From Roseivirga sp. (GTDB lineage Bacteria > Bacteroidota > Bacteroidia > Cytophagales > Cyclobacteriaceae), in assembly GCA_021404565.1 (NCBI GenBank), contig JAAWWF010000001.1, forward strand, positions 481,613 through 545,612: a stretch of 64,000 nt of DNA. Direction: 5' to 3'. Positions 45,634 through 55,390 of the stretch are shown piece after piece. Made by a program: the position numbers and the translations under genes. The number at the start of each line of letters is the position of its first letter. Positions within the stretch are counted from its first letter, which is position 1. A model generated the notes under the pieces. It was not told the origin of the DNA. It saw only the letters and a list, made by a program, of their open reading frames with translations, and did no database searches.

Positions 45634-46062
45634 ATGGAGCAACAGATCATTTTTATCATAGTAACCTCATCTATGATGTTTCTGATGGCCTTTGGGCTAA
45701 TGATTAAAGGGAAAAGGGTACTTCGCATCTTCCCATCGCTTTTTGAAGTTCAGGTCGTATTCAGAGAAAAAGGAGTTTCCGGTGGATCACTAGGTTCACT
45801 GATGAGTAGAATGGGCGGTACCAGAAAAGGGCTCGAGGTGGTTGTGACAACTGAAGAGCTATGGATTAAACCAATCCCTATTGTGGCAGGCTTCTCCGAC
45901 ACTTTGGACAATGTGCACAAAATTGAACTTAGGGACATAATCAATACAGAAGTGCGTGGCAATACCGTGCTCATTACCTTCAAAACGCAAAGCACACAAG
46001 TCAAAAAAGTGTCCTTAATATTAAAGGCGCCCACAGCATTTCTGGAAGCCCTGAAACAGTAA
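45634..46062 (+). CDS. Small membrane-anchored protein of unknown function
   Basis: This 142-residue protein starts at ATG 45634; the longer frame begins inside the preceding terminator and is rejected. One N-terminal helix (IIFIIVTSSMMFLMAFGLMI, residues about 5-25) anchors a cytoplasmic or periplasmic domain with VVVTTEELWIKPIPIVAGF and VRGNTVLITFKTQ. The domain resembles a PH-like beta-sandwich by its strand order, but I cannot confirm this. Function unknown. Confidence 0.75.
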   Translation: MEQQIIFIIVTSSMMFLMAFGLMIKGKRVLRIFPSLFEVQVVFREKGVSGGSLGSLMSRMGGTRKGLEVVVTTEELWIKPIPIVAGFSDTLDNVHKIELRDIINTEVRGNTVLITFKTQSTQVKKVSLILKAPTAFLEALKQ

Positions 46063-46094
46063 TTTCCCTCAGTTCATATAAAGTCATTCTATGA

Positions 46095-46124
46095 TTTGTT
46101 TTCTTAGTTAAATAACTATGTTTG
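46095..46124 (+). promoter_or_regulatory. Promoter for the serine hydrolase gene
   Basis: TTTG (46095-46098), an 18-base spacer, then TATGTTTG (46117-46124), a full match to the Bacteroidota consensus. The coding start is at 46186, giving a leader of about 55 bases. Confidence 0.65.
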
Positions 46125-46185
46125 TAGTTTATTCAACAACCCGAGGATTATCTGGTCAATTCTAAACGTCATTTTTTAAACTCAT

Positions 46186-47871
46186 ATGAAGCTTCGTCTC
46201 AAAATCAGTCTGTTCGTTTTGCTCATCCTTCCATTCTCTTTGCAATGTCAAAGTAAAAAGAGTCTGCTTAGCCCAACATTCTCCGAGATTGATGCCATTT
46301 TCAGTAATTATGACAATTCTGAAACTCCCGGAGCTGCCATTGCTGTAGTACACAAGGGGCAGATCATTTACAAAAAAGGCTATGGGAGTGCCAACCTCGA
46401 ATACGATATTTCCATTACCCCCACTACCGTTTTCCATGTAGCCTCTGTTTCCAAACAGTTCACGGCATTTGCCATTATGCTTCTTGTAGAAGATGGAAAG
46501 CTCTCTCTGGACGATGATATCCGGAAACACATTCCAGAGGTACCCGACTTTGGCAAAAAGATTACGTTGCGCCATTTGGCGAGTCATACAAGTGGCTTGC
46601 GAGATCAATGGGAACTCCTGATTCTGGGAGGTTGGCGGCTTGATGATGTAATCACCATGGATCATATTCTAGACATGGTCAGCCGACAGAACGAACTCAA
46701 CTTCACACCCGGTGAAAAATATATGTATTCCAACACCGGCTTTACGCTGCTGGCAGAGGTAGTAGCCCGCGTATCAGGACAGTCCTTCTCAAGGTTTACC
46801 CAAATGAACATCTTTGAGCCACTGGGTATGAAAAACACCCAGTTTTATGACGATCATGAAAGGATTGTAAAGAACAGGGCATACTCTTACAGACCCCAGA
46901 GAAACGGAGGCATTCTAAAAGCACCACTTAACTACGCCAACGTAGGAGCCACCAGCCTCTTCACTACTGTAGAAGATCTCAGTCTGTGGACTGACAATCT
47001 GCATAACCCGAAGGTCGGTAGTAAAAAACTGATCGAGCAAATGAACACCAGAACAACACTCAATAATGGTGAAACCTTTCGTGGCGGACTTGGCCAGTTT
47101 ATGAATGAATATAACGGCCTCTCACAAATACAACATGGTGGTTCTGATGCCGGTTATCGCGCTTTTGTCAGCAGGTTTCCCAATCAGGATTTCTCCGTAG
47201 TTGTACTGAGCAACAATGGACGCTTTAACCCGAGGAGAATCGCTGCGCAAGTGACTGATCTTTACCTCAAACCACTTTATGAAGAAACTGATCCCCCTAC
47301 GAGCCAAAAAGCACCCGAATTGATCAGTCTTTCAGAAAACAGCCTCAGGGAATTCATTGGTGACTATTGGAATCATAAAGATGCCTTCGCTACAGAAATA
47401 CTCATGAAAGACGGCTCATTAGCCCTTTCCAGAAATGGCAGACCGGATAAGCTAGGTACTGTCGGGCAGAATAAGTTTATGGTCATGAATGGACGCAATA
47501 ACGTTTTTGTGAGTTTTTCAAAGAGTGGTGGGAAACTCCAAATGGCTATACAAATAGGAGAAAATGATCCTATGCTTTTAGAACCTTACACTCCGGTGAG
47601 TTATCCGCTGAACAATATAAACGACTATACGGGCAGCTACTACAGCCCTGAGTTGGAGACCACCTATCGCCTGACGTTGGAAAACGGCAAGCTCCTAACC
47701 AAACATCAAAGACTAAGCGATTTTCAGCTCACCCCCATAATGAAGGACAAATTTGATGGCAATGACTTTTCATTTAATCACATAAGCTTTGAACGCAACA
47801 CAAAAGGGCAAATAACGGGCTTCCGAATCTCTAACGGAAGAGTTCAAAACCTGCTGTTTGTCAAACAATAG
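46186..47871 (+). CDS. Beta-lactamase-fold serine hydrolase lipoprotein
   Basis: This 561-residue protein has a signal ending SLQC with a possible lipidation cysteine at 21. The class C beta-lactamase/AmpH-like domain has S87-V-S-K90 (catalytic S-x-x-K) and Y181-S-N183 (Y-x-N), plus a later HGGSDAGYRAF near the KTG-equivalent HxG. Residues about 360-561 form a C-terminal beta-rich extension (lipocalin-like DUF3471-type order). It is likely a periplasmic peptidase or esterase rather than a true beta-lactamase. A matching promoter lies upstream. Confidence 0.88.
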   Translation: MKLRLKISLFVLLILPFSLQCQSKKSLLSPTFSEIDAIFSNYDNSETPGAAIAVVHKGQIIYKKGYGSANLEYDISITPTTVFHVASVSKQFTAFAIMLLVEDGKLSLDDDIRKHIPEVPDFGKKITLRHLASHTSGLRDQWELLILGGWRLDDVITMDHILDMVSRQNELNFTPGEKYMYSNTGFTLLAEVVARVSGQSFSRFTQMNIFEPLGMKNTQFYDDHERIVKNRAYSYRPQRNGGILKAPLNYANVGATSLFTTVEDLSLWTDNLHNPKVGSKKLIEQMNTRTTLNNGETFRGGLGQFMNEYNGLSQIQHGGSDAGYRAFVSRFPNQDFSVVVLSNNGRFNPRRIAAQVTDLYLKPLYEETDPPTSQKAPELISLSENSLREFIGDYWNHKDAFATEILMKDGSLALSRNGRPDKLGTVGQNKFMVMNGRNNVFVSFSKSGGKLQMAIQIGENDPMLLEPYTPVSYPLNNINDYTGSYYSPELETTYRLTLENGKLLTKHQRLSDFQLTPIMKDKFDGNDFSFNHISFERNTKGQITGFRISNGRVQNLLFVKQ

Positions 47872-48018
47872 CCAGTTTAATTCGACAAACTAAGTCATCT
47901 ACCCCCTTGAAAGAGGCCATATGTAGTGGTTTGATATTTAGCGCGCTCCGATGCATTTTTGAAGATGCAGGAGGAAGGGAGTCCATAACAACTTAACCTG
48001 GACTTATTCATAGCCATC

Positions 48019-48519
48019 ATGCGTATTAGCAAAATCATTAAAGAGATGCTGAGGGTTGAATTACCCCGAATTGTCCTCATAGTGCTGGCTGCGACTGGCC
48101 TGATTGGCCTGTTCTTTGGTTTCGATCAATTATCGAAATCAGATGTAGATATCCAGCTTCGCGATACTTATTTAGTCACTCACACTTTTGGGCTTGGCGT
48201 TCAACTGTTTCTTTGGCTCACATATTTCTATTACCTATTCATTCAGCTGATCGGAAAATTCCGGATGAATACCAGCACATTCATGTTGCTTGTTGTGAAT
48301 GCCTTTCTTCTAGCGTTTTACGTTCACCTATACTTTCAACTTAAGTCTACCTTCTGGGACATAGGCCCTGACTATGAAACAGTGTCAACAGCTATGATAC
48401 TTGATAGCAGCGGTTTTTGGGGTGGCATTCAGCGCCTAATGATTTTCATACAGATATTCCTTGCTCTCACCTTCTTCTACACCGTTTTCAGAAGCATCAA
48501 GACCTATAAGTCGAAATAA
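48019..48519 (+). CDS. Four-helix membrane protein of unknown function
   Basis: This 166-residue protein has four membrane helices at about 17-36, 55-77, 82-105 and 132-158. The motif DIQLRDTYLVTHTFGLG between helices 1 and 2 recalls the D-T-Y-x-V-x-H sequence of haem-copper oxidase subunit I, without the metal His set. It may be a remote relative; I would not call it an oxidase. It is convergent with the M50 peptidase gene 12 bases away. Confidence 0.7.
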   Translation: MRISKIIKEMLRVELPRIVLIVLAATGLIGLFFGFDQLSKSDVDIQLRDTYLVTHTFGLGVQLFLWLTYFYYLFIQLIGKFRMNTSTFMLLVVNAFLLAFYVHLYFQLKSTFWDIGPDYETVSTAMILDSSGFWGGIQRLMIFIQIFLALTFFYTVFRSIKTYKSK

Positions 48520-48531
48520 CCGGTAGGGAAA

Positions 48532-49218
48532 CTACTTTTTCAAGCTCCTGAAAGCATACTTCAACGTGTAATAAATCACCAGAGAAGCAATAAAAAACCA
48601 GATGATCCCTACTACCAGACTGGGTATACCCGTCATTTCAGCGATGCTATCTGCATCACTGCCAATACCGGTACGATCGATCAGGTCGCCTTTGATATCA
48701 ATCACCACATAGATGCAGCTAACCATACCAATGAATTTTAAGAAGTAATCATGAAAAGTATCTGACAGCAGCTTAAAAGAAGCCAGCATAAACAAGCCAA
48801 AACCGACTGTCATAATGATGCCAAAGGGTTCTCCGGTCTTAATCACAAACCAACTCAGCAGAAGCAATGCGATACCGATTCCGAGGGAAATATACCGATC
48901 CTTGTCCGTCTTTACTGCCAGAATCAGAATCAACGCTCCCCACAATAAGCTTCCCAGGTAACCGGCACTTGCGATCATAAACCTGCCTATGAAGCTATTG
49001 GGCACTGTGTACTTGCAATAACCACCAATTCGATGATCAATCTGAATCTCGATAATATCTCCGCCAAAGAGCTCTGCCATAAGCCCATGGCTCATTTCAT
49101 GCAGCATGACCACGAAAATCTTTACCGGATACAGAATAATAGTATTCCACAAGATCACCGCTGTAGCAAGAAAAACGAGTAAGATTAAAAGCTGTTTTTG
49201 AGCACCTGATAATTTCAT
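48532..49218 (-). CDS. M50-family membrane metallopeptidase
   Basis: This 228-residue membrane protein has about six hydrophobic helices. The zinc-binding motif H40-E-M-S-H44 is in the second helix (VVMLHEMSHGLMAELFGG). The C-terminal region has a possible second metal ligand in SYLGSLLWG-like sequence. M50 proteases cleave in the membrane; short members often have housekeeping roles. It has no PDZ domain, so it is not a typical RseP. Function beyond proteolysis unknown. Confidence 0.82.
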   Translation of the reverse strand: MKLSGAQKQLLILLVFLATAVILWNTIILYPVKIFVVMLHEMSHGLMAELFGGDIIEIQIDHRIGGYCKYTVPNSFIGRFMIASAGYLGSLLWGALILILAVKTDKDRYISLGIGIALLLLSWFVIKTGEPFGIIMTVGFGLFMLASFKLLSDTFHDYFLKFIGMVSCIYVVIDIKGDLIDRTGIGSDADSIAEMTGIPSLVVGIIWFFIASLVIYYTLKYAFRSLKK

Positions 49219-49418
49219 TTTTCAACTTAACTGATTGACATGCCTAAAAACCGACTTTCAAGGGCCAAATCAAAACCATAAAACTGAAAATCCAGTCTTT
49301 CAGGCCCTTCTCCTTTTTGAACCCTCAGCTGAAGCCTAAGGAGTTATTAAAGATCCCGGGGTTTCCAAACCCTTTGCAGATTGTAACTCGTAAACAAACA
49401 CAGAAGCCTTTGTTATTT

Positions 49419-50243
49419 ATGGTCTTTCAAAAATATGCTGCGGCTCTCCCTTTGCAACAGTACATCCGACATTATTGGTCAATGACCGGAAGGACAAGTA
49501 ATGGCCCCGTTCGCTCAAGAGATGTGCCTGACGGAAATCCAGAGGTTATCATAAATTTTGGATCACCGTTTTTCAAAACTGAGGCCTCATCTACCTTAAA
49601 ATCTCCTGATAATGGAGCCATCAAGCCCCAATTCGATCATTCCATCATTATTGAACAATCCGGAGACATTGATATCCTGGGAGTCTGCTTTCGGCCTGAA
49701 GGTTTTTACCCCTTTATAAAAACAGACTTATTCGCTCTCCGCAACCAAACCGTTTCGCTCGATATACTGATAGGACAGGATTTATATAATCGGCTTCGGG
49801 ATGAGACAGATGTTCTTAAAAGGCTTTCTGTTCTTGAAAGCTTTTTGTTGGCAAAGTTATCGAGAACTCCTCCACCTCACCCTCTCATTCTCGAGAGTCT
49901 TTCCAGAGTAAAATTTACTCAGGCTAATACCTCTATCCGTCAGTTGTGTAATGACCTCAAAATCAGCACAAAACATTTTGAGAGGATTTATAAAAAAGAG
50001 ATAGGAACAACCCCTAAACAGCTCTTTGACATAATCAGAATCAAAAAGCTTCTTACAACTCTGAATGAGAGTCCGGTAGATTGGATGGAACTAGTTGCAA
50101 ATTTCGGCTATCATGATCAGTCACATTTATGTAGAGATTTTCAAAGATTGACAGGTCGGTCTCCCACACAATTCATTGCCAAAAACGATAGATTTTCCGG
50201 CCACTATCAGTCTTTGAACAACCATGTCGATTTTATACAATGA
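49419..50243 (+). CDS. AraC-family transcriptional regulator
   Basis: This 274-residue protein starts at ATG 49419; the upstream frame to 49317 looks non-coding. The N-terminal half (PLQQYIRHYWSM, IINFGSPFFKT, GVCFRPEGFYPFI) matches the DUF6597 sensor. The C-terminal half has two HTH motifs (IRQLCNDLKISTKHFERIYKKE and LVANFGYHDQSHLCRDFQRL). Soluble. It is followed at 40 bases by a small membrane-protein gene that may be its target. Confidence 0.9.
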   Translation: MVFQKYAAALPLQQYIRHYWSMTGRTSNGPVRSRDVPDGNPEVIINFGSPFFKTEASSTLKSPDNGAIKPQFDHSIIIEQSGDIDILGVCFRPEGFYPFIKTDLFALRNQTVSLDILIGQDLYNRLRDETDVLKRLSVLESFLLAKLSRTPPPHPLILESLSRVKFTQANTSIRQLCNDLKISTKHFERIYKKEIGTTPKQLFDIIRIKKLLTTLNESPVDWMELVANFGYHDQSHLCRDFQRLTGRSPTQFIAKNDRFSGHYQSLNNHVDFIQ

Positions 50244-50283
50244 GTTGGGTTTCCTTTCTGGTTTATTGCCTGAAAAATAAACC

Positions 50284-50634
50284 ATGAGACTACTTCATAC
50301 TATCTGTGTTTGGATGCTGACCTTAATAGGAATTGTTCATATATGTTTTGGCTTCCTCACATTTCAAGATTTCTCCACAAACCTTCTTTGGTTTATCGGG
50401 TCAGGTCTGGCTATGATCTTTATCGGCTTGCTTAATTTTATGTTTCGGCTAAACTCAACCCAGCGCCTCGCTTATGGGCTCAATCAAATAGGAAACCTGC
50501 TATTGTTCTTCTTTGTAATTACTGTTAACTCAATTGCACTGATGCCTCCTGGTATCATAGGGCTTATCGTTCTTATGCTATTGCTTTTCTCCTCTTACAA
50601 AATCTATGTACTTGCTTCTGAAAGCCACACTTAA
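50284..50634 (+). CDS. Small four-helix membrane protein
   Basis: This 116-residue protein has four hydrophobic segments at about 5-25, 35-53, 62-83 and 88-110, with little else. It looks like a generic short integral membrane protein (DoxX-like length but no DoxX motif). It begins 40 bases after an AraC regulator on the same strand. Function unknown. Confidence 0.7.
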   Translation: MRLLHTICVWMLTLIGIVHICFGFLTFQDFSTNLLWFIGSGLAMIFIGLLNFMFRLNSTQRLAYGLNQIGNLLLFFFVITVNSIALMPPGIIGLIVLMLLLFSSYKIYVLASESHT

Positions 50635-50670
50635 GTTCAGATAAGCGCTAAAACAAGCCATCAATAAAAG

Positions 50671-50682
50671 CTCCCCGGGGAG
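50671..50682. promoter_or_regulatory. 12-base perfect palindrome upstream of ppgK
   Basis: CTCCCCGGGGAG is self-complementary with no loop. It lies in the 198-base gap before the glucokinase gene. It may be an operator, but a chance GC-rich palindrome is possible. Confidence 0.3.
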
Positions 50683-50832
50683 TAGTACCAACCTGTAACA
50701 TGCAGCCACTTGCTGCTGGCACTCAATTAACCCAAATACAACCGTTATTGTCCATTGGTAAAGCTCTTTCAAATTCAATTTGCCCACTCCCCTGATAATC
50801 AATATCTTCACAGCCTTTATTGAAACGCGCGC

Positions 50833-51582
50833 ATGAAAGTTCTTGGAATTGACATTGGTGGCTCCGGCATCAAGGGAGCCATTGTAGATACTGTTACGGG
50901 TAAACTTACCTCCGAAAGGTTCAGGATTCCCACCCCAAAACCGGCCACTCCTAAGGCCATTGCTGAGGTAATCCGGGAGATAAAAAACCACTTTGAATGG
51001 GAAGACACCATTGGCTGTACTTTTCCTTCTGTGGTAGTGGAAGGCAAGGCCAAATTCAGTTCCAACCTTGACCCATCCTGGAAAGGCGTACAAATAGATG
51101 ATCTTTTCAGCGAATACTGCGATGATGAGCGCTTCTTCATTGTCAATGATGCAGACGCTGCCGGCCTTGCGGAAATGCGCTTTGGAGTCGGTGCTCACCA
51201 TAAGGCCGGCCTGGTTTTTATGATCACCATTGGCACCGGCTTAGGCAGTGGTGCTTTCTATGATGGCCAGTTACTACCTAACTTTGAGCTGGGCCGCATG
51301 CTTGGCAAAAATGAAGAGCCCATTGAGTTCTGGGCGGCTGACTCTGCCCGTAAAAAAGAAGACCTCTCCTATCCGGAATGGGGAGCGAGGTTCAACTTCT
51401 TTCTTAAACATGTAGAAAGAATCTTCACCCCGGATCACCTGATTATAGGGGGCGGACTCAGCAAGAAGATTCACAAGTTCAGAAAAAGCATCAAAATAGA
51501 CACTCCTTTTTCCGTATCTGAAAAGCTAAACCATGCAGGCATCATAGGAGCTGCCATGCATGCCGCTGAGCATCATAAATAA
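50833..51582 (+). CDS. ppgK: Polyphosphate glucokinase (ROK family)
   Basis: This 249-residue sugar kinase has the phosphate-binding [24 protein letters not shown], a [14 protein letters not shown] segment containing the catalytic Asp, and [10 protein letters not shown]. The lack of a cysteine-rich zinc loop and the S-N-L-D-P-S-W motif distinguish polyphosphate glucokinase from NagK-type ROK kinases. It phosphorylates glucose with polyphosphate or ATP, feeding glycolysis. Cytoplasmic. It is followed at about 35 bases by a hairpin. Confidence 0.88.
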   Translation: MKVLGIDIGGSGIKGAIVDTVTGKLTSERFRIPTPKPATPKAIAEVIREIKNHFEWEDTIGCTFPSVVVEGKAKFSSNLDPSWKGVQIDDLFSEYCDDERFFIVNDADAAGLAEMRFGVGAHHKAGLVFMITIGTGLGSGAFYDGQLLPNFELGRMLGKNEEPIEFWAADSARKKEDLSYPEWGARFNFFLKHVERIFTPDHLIIGGGLSKKIHKFRKSIKIDTPFSVSEKLNHAGIIGAAMHAAEHHK

Positions 51583-51617
51583 GCCCGATAAGGGAGAACA
51601 GGAATTGACATGTTTAT

Positions 51618-51643
51618 AGAGAGGACACTCATGAGTGCTCTCT
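51618..51643 (+). terminator. Hairpin after ppgK
   Basis: CACTC (51626-51630) pairs with GAGTG (51633-51637), and the stem continues outward through AGAG/CTCT with one mismatch. There is no clear T run, so termination is uncertain. Confidence 0.4.
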
Positions 51644-51673
51644 ATCCTTCCACGCGGCCGGCAGGCCTCATAA

Positions 51674-52414
51674 ATGATCAAAACCTATACGACCCTCAAC
51701 ATTGGACACTTCCATACCAACTATTGTGAAGACTTTTGGGTAACCAGCCCGGTTACTAAAAACCAACAACTTATTGCTGTAACAGATGGCTGTACCATGG
51801 GTACGGAATCAGCTTTTGCTGCCATGCTCTTAGGCAAAATACTTCGCCAGATTGCCAAAGAACTCTATTACGAAGATTTCAGACTCCCCTCCCCGGTACC
51901 CCTGGATCTCAAACTCGAAGAGATACTCAAACGACTTTTTAGTAGACTAAAAGCCATCAAAAACCAGTTGGGGCTAGATACACATGAAATGCTATCTACG
52001 CTCGTGCTTGGTTTAGTAGATGAGCAAAGTCTACAGGCAGAACTGATTGTTATCGGTGACGGCTTGATATGTTATGATGGTAACCTCCTGGAGTTCGAAC
52101 AAAACGACAGACCCGACTACCTGGCTTATCACCTGGGAACAGATTTTGGTGCCTGGTACCAGGCTCAGTCACAACATGTATCTATCAAAGATTTTCGTGA
52201 TCTGTCTATTAGTACAGATGGTATTTTCAGTTTCAAAAACTTCGTTAGCCCCTCGGAACAGAAAAAGGAGGAAGAAATTATAGATTTTTTACTAGTCAAT
52301 GTGCATCTATCCGAACACAATAACTTTCTTGAACGTAAAATGAGATTCATCCGCGAACGCTGGCAACATGAAGTTACAGACGACCTGGCCATTGTAAGGA
52401 TGATAACATCATAA
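51674..52414 (+). CDS. PP2C-like phosphatase-fold protein
   Basis: This 246-residue protein has IGHFHTNYCEDFWV and IAVTDGCTMGTESAFAA at the N-terminus, resembling the metal-binding D-G of PP2C phosphatases. LSTLVLGLVDEQ, AELIVIGDGLICYD and DFRDLSISTDGIFSF match later PP2C motifs. Some metal ligands are present (the Glu-Asp in YCEDF and the DG in VTDG); whether it is active is unclear. The product should be cytoplasmic. It precedes a lipoprotein gene by 7 bases, so they are cotranscribed. Confidence 0.82.
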   Translation: MIKTYTTLNIGHFHTNYCEDFWVTSPVTKNQQLIAVTDGCTMGTESAFAAMLLGKILRQIAKELYYEDFRLPSPVPLDLKLEEILKRLFSRLKAIKNQLGLDTHEMLSTLVLGLVDEQSLQAELIVIGDGLICYDGNLLEFEQNDRPDYLAYHLGTDFGAWYQAQSQHVSIKDFRDLSISTDGIFSFKNFVSPSEQKKEEEIIDFLLVNVHLSEHNNFLERKMRFIRERWQHEVTDDLAIVRMITS

Positions 52415-52421
52415 GGATCAG

Positions 52422-53630
52422 ATGAACATATCTAATAAACCCTCCCTTTGTATTCTTTCTACCATGCTCCTGCTGATGGCTGCGGGCTGTTCACTAAGCC
52501 CTCAAAGAGAGAGTAACGGACTCGATTACCTCGATCAGCTCCCGCCAGGAGATACACCACGGATCTTTGCTCCGGGAATTGTCTCAATGGCCGGCCGTTT
52601 TGATATGGGCTTTACCATGTCTGCCAATGGTAGTACCATTGCCTTTGGCATAGTCCATGAAAACGACCCTGCACAGACCAATATTCAATTTCTGACCCGG
52701 AAAAACGGCATCTGGACAGGACCAAACAGTACCATATTGCCCGATAACATCAACACTTCGCTCCCAATGTTTGGCCCCAGAGGGCGAGAGTTCTATTACA
52801 CCAAATCTATTAACGGAGCTGAAAATGACCTGTGGGTAGGCAATTATAGTCCGAAAAGAATTACAAACAACAGACAGCTTAACCAGACTGTGAACTCCAC
52901 AAAACGCGAAGCTGGGCATGGAAAAACCTTAGAGGGCACCTTGTACTTTACCTCTAACCGTGATGATACCCGCCAATGCTGTGGAGATATTTATCGGGCA
53001 GCCTTGACAGATAATTATACCAGCGCAGAAAGGGTCTATGCCCTGAATTCAGAAGCTGATGAAGATGGACTTTTTATGTCACCCAATGAAGATTATATCA
53101 TAATACAAGCCTGGAAAAACGAATTTCAGACCAAGCACGACCTGTACATCAGCTACCGCACCAGTCAGGGAAACTGGACCACACCGGAAAGATTAGGCTC
53201 TACCATTAATGGTCCTGAAATTGAGCAAAGACCCTTTGTCTCTCCAGACAACCGCTATCTTTTCTTCAGCAGAATGAGCACTGAGCAAAAGGGCAATAAA
53301 ACGATCTATGAATCAGACATTTACTGGGTGAATACTCAAACCATTTTCAAGCCTTATCTGTATAATCCGATCAATACTTTCAGGGTAAATAGCGCAGAGT
53401 TCAGCACCCGACTACCAGAAGACCTGTTTAAAGATGTAGATGATGCTATGCTGAGCTACACGGCCGCTCTCGCCAATGGAAAAGGACTTCCCGAACAAAT
53501 TGATTTTGACCCGGATCAGTTGATTATCAGCGGCAGTCTGGGGCAACAAAAATCCCTGGCGCTCACCATCAAAGCCCGGGATCACTACGGCAATACGGCA
53601 TCAGTCCATATTGAATTGATTTCACAATAG
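52422..53630 (+). CDS. PD40/TolB-like repeat lipoprotein
   Basis: This 402-residue lipoprotein has its lipid cysteine at residue 23 (LLMAAGC). The mature part contains PD40-type propeller strands: GFTMSANGSTIAFGIVHEND, FGPRGREFYYTKSINGAENDLWV (in part), TLYFTSNRDDTRQCCGDIY, FMSPNEDYIIIQA and FVSPDNRYLFFSR. Unlike classic PD40 proteins it has no OmpA domain. It should be exposed on the periplasmic or outer face. It is cotranscribed with the PP2C-like gene, whose possible link to it is unknown. Confidence 0.87.
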   Translation: MNISNKPSLCILSTMLLLMAAGCSLSPQRESNGLDYLDQLPPGDTPRIFAPGIVSMAGRFDMGFTMSANGSTIAFGIVHENDPAQTNIQFLTRKNGIWTGPNSTILPDNINTSLPMFGPRGREFYYTKSINGAENDLWVGNYSPKRITNNRQLNQTVNSTKREAGHGKTLEGTLYFTSNRDDTRQCCGDIYRAALTDNYTSAERVYALNSEADEDGLFMSPNEDYIIIQAWKNEFQTKHDLYISYRTSQGNWTTPERLGSTINGPEIEQRPFVSPDNRYLFFSRMSTEQKGNKTIYESDIYWVNTQTIFKPYLYNPINTFRVNSAEFSTRLPEDLFKDVDDAMLSYTAALANGKGLPEQIDFDPDQLIISGSLGQQKSLALTIKARDHYGNTASVHIELISQ

Positions 53631-53651
53631 CATAATCCTGAGAAGCGGTCT

Positions 53652-54521
53652 TCAGCTCACACTTTCAGCCCGAACGGCTTTCCTTCCGTAAAGGATGGCC
53701 CCAAACCCTGCTACATACATAATTAAGGTGTAAATGGCCGCTGCTATGCCCAAACCCGTATCCTGGAGAGTTACCGTAGCAATCGTGATTGCCAGGGCTG
53801 AATTCTGAATACCCGACTCTATAGAAATACTAACCGCCTGCCGGGTTTTGAGCCTGAAAAGTCGCGCAGAGAAGAACCCCAGTACCATAGTTGTTACGCA
53901 TAGGAGTACCGTGGGCAGACCTGCCTGTTCCAGATAAGGTATAATATTAGATCGTTCCTTCACAATCAAAGCAAGTGTAATAACAGCCAGTAAAACACCG
54001 GATGCTACCCTCACCGGCTTGTCCATTTTCAAGGCAAAAGCTGTAGCCCTTGCCCGAATGATCATTCCAATGGCCACCGGCACCACCACAATCATCAGCA
54101 GTTGCCCTATGGTCTGGAACACATCCAGTGTAACCTTCCGGTCTTCACCCTGAAATTCGCTTAAGGCAAACCGGATAATCAAAGGAATGGTGATAACGGT
54201 AATCAGGCTTGCCACGGCAGTCAGTGTTACCGACAAAGCAGTATCTCCCCTGGCCAGGTGCGAAATAAGATTGGAGGTAGCCCCGCCCGGACAGGCTACA
54301 AGAATCATAATACCAATAGAAACTGCCGGGCTCAAATCCAGCAATGACACCAGCGCAAAACCAATTAACGGTACAAGTATCAGCTGATTTGTGAGCCCTA
54401 TCAGCACGGCTCTGGGCTCTCTTACAATTCGCTTAAAATCGTTGACAGTAAGCGACAAGCCCATGCCAAACATAATGCACATAAGCGCCACAGCCACGAT
54501 CAATGCGCTCAGGTTATCCAT
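53652..54521 (-). CDS. Bile acid:sodium symporter (BASS) family transporter
   Basis: This 289-residue membrane protein has about nine to ten hydrophobic helices. The BASS motifs are in place: MFGMGLSLTVNDFKRIVREPRAV, PLIGFALVSL, MILVACPGGATSNLISHLARGDTALSVTLTAVASL (in part, with the substrate-binding crossover) and SIESGIQNSALAI. It is a sodium-coupled importer of an organic anion. It is last in an operon with a TetR regulator and a class II aldolase, suggesting import of a hydroxy or keto acid. Confidence 0.9.
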   Translation of the reverse strand: MDNLSALIVAVALMCIMFGMGLSLTVNDFKRIVREPRAVLIGLTNQLILVPLIGFALVSLLDLSPAVSIGIMILVACPGGATSNLISHLARGDTALSVTLTAVASLITVITIPLIIRFALSEFQGEDRKVTLDVFQTIGQLLMIVVVPVAIGMIIRARATAFALKMDKPVRVASGVLLAVITLALIVKERSNIIPYLEQAGLPTVLLCVTTMVLGFFSARLFRLKTRQAVSISIESGIQNSALAITIATVTLQDTGLGIAAAIYTLIMYVAGFGAILYGRKAVRAESVS

Positions 54522-54562
54522 CAGTCGGCATGATTAAAAGATATGACTGAGTATCGAACATG

Positions 54563-55354
54563 CTACGTCCTTATAAAATCAAGTTCGGCCGCAATGTCCT
54601 GCCACAAAGGTTGAAACTGAAAATAACCAGCGATCGGAAAACCCAATTCAGCACGTGTTTTCATGGCTACCTCATGACTGATTTCAACCAGGGGTTGACC
54701 AGTTTGCATTGCCAGTAGTTGCGCCTGACAACTTCGCTCCATGGTAATAAACCACCAGGCAGCCTCATCAATAGAATGCCCCACGGTAATCAGGCCGTGG
54801 TTCTGAAGAATGGCCGCTTTATAGTCACCTAAGCTTTCTGCTATTCTACTACCCTCTTCCAACTCATTTACTATGCCGGTATAATCGCTGAACAAGGCAT
54901 GATCTTCGTAAAAAGCACACACATCTTGTGTTATGGGCGCCAGCTTTTGACCAAGCGTTGAAAAAGACTTCCCATAAACCGAATGAGTGTGAGCCGCTGC
55001 GATCACATCAGGTCGGGCAGCGTGTATCTGAGAATGAATGGCGAAAGCTGCACGGTTCACCGGTAGACTTCCTTTTACTACCTCTCCCTGATGATTAACC
55101 AACAGTAAAAGTTCGGGCCTCATCTGATTGAACGAGACTCCGAATGGATTGACCCAAAAATGATCCTCCAACTCAGGGTCACGAACGGTGATATGTCCGG
55201 CCACTCCTTCAGAAAAACCAAATCGACCGAAAATCCTGAAAGCACCGCTCAGTTTCTTTTTCAAATAAGCTCTTTCCGCTTCCATCGTTTCAAACTTTGG
55301 AGGTAACGGAAGATCATCGGGAAGCATTTCCAAAGGTGGATTGGGTACTGCCAT
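54563..55354 (-). CDS. Class II aldolase/adducin-family protein
   Basis: This 263-residue protein has SEGVAGHITVRDPE, the zinc ligand pair in AAHTHSVYGKSFS, the third His in AILQNHGLITVGHSIDEA and a C-terminal helix with FQFQPLWQDIAAELDF. The family cleaves or isomerises sugar phosphates or related compounds; many bacterial members of this short type have no proven substrate. Cytoplasmic. It lies between a TetR gene (36-base gap) and a BASS transporter gene (41-base gap) on one strand. Confidence 0.88.
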   Translation of the reverse strand: MAVPNPPLEMLPDDLPLPPKFETMEAERAYLKKKLSGAFRIFGRFGFSEGVAGHITVRDPELEDHFWVNPFGVSFNQMRPELLLLVNHQGEVVKGSLPVNRAAFAIHSQIHAARPDVIAAAHTHSVYGKSFSTLGQKLAPITQDVCAFYEDHALFSDYTGIVNELEEGSRIAESLGDYKAAILQNHGLITVGHSIDEAAWWFITMERSCQAQLLAMQTGQPLVEISHEVAMKTRAELGFPIAGYFQFQPLWQDIAAELDFIRT

Positions 55355-55390
55355 TGGCTAAAGTGATTATCGTTTTTGTAAAGAGTATTT

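Noticed and set aside
45586-45634. Longer start for the small membrane protein after the VOC gene
   Set aside because: The extra codons lie in the terminator hairpin.
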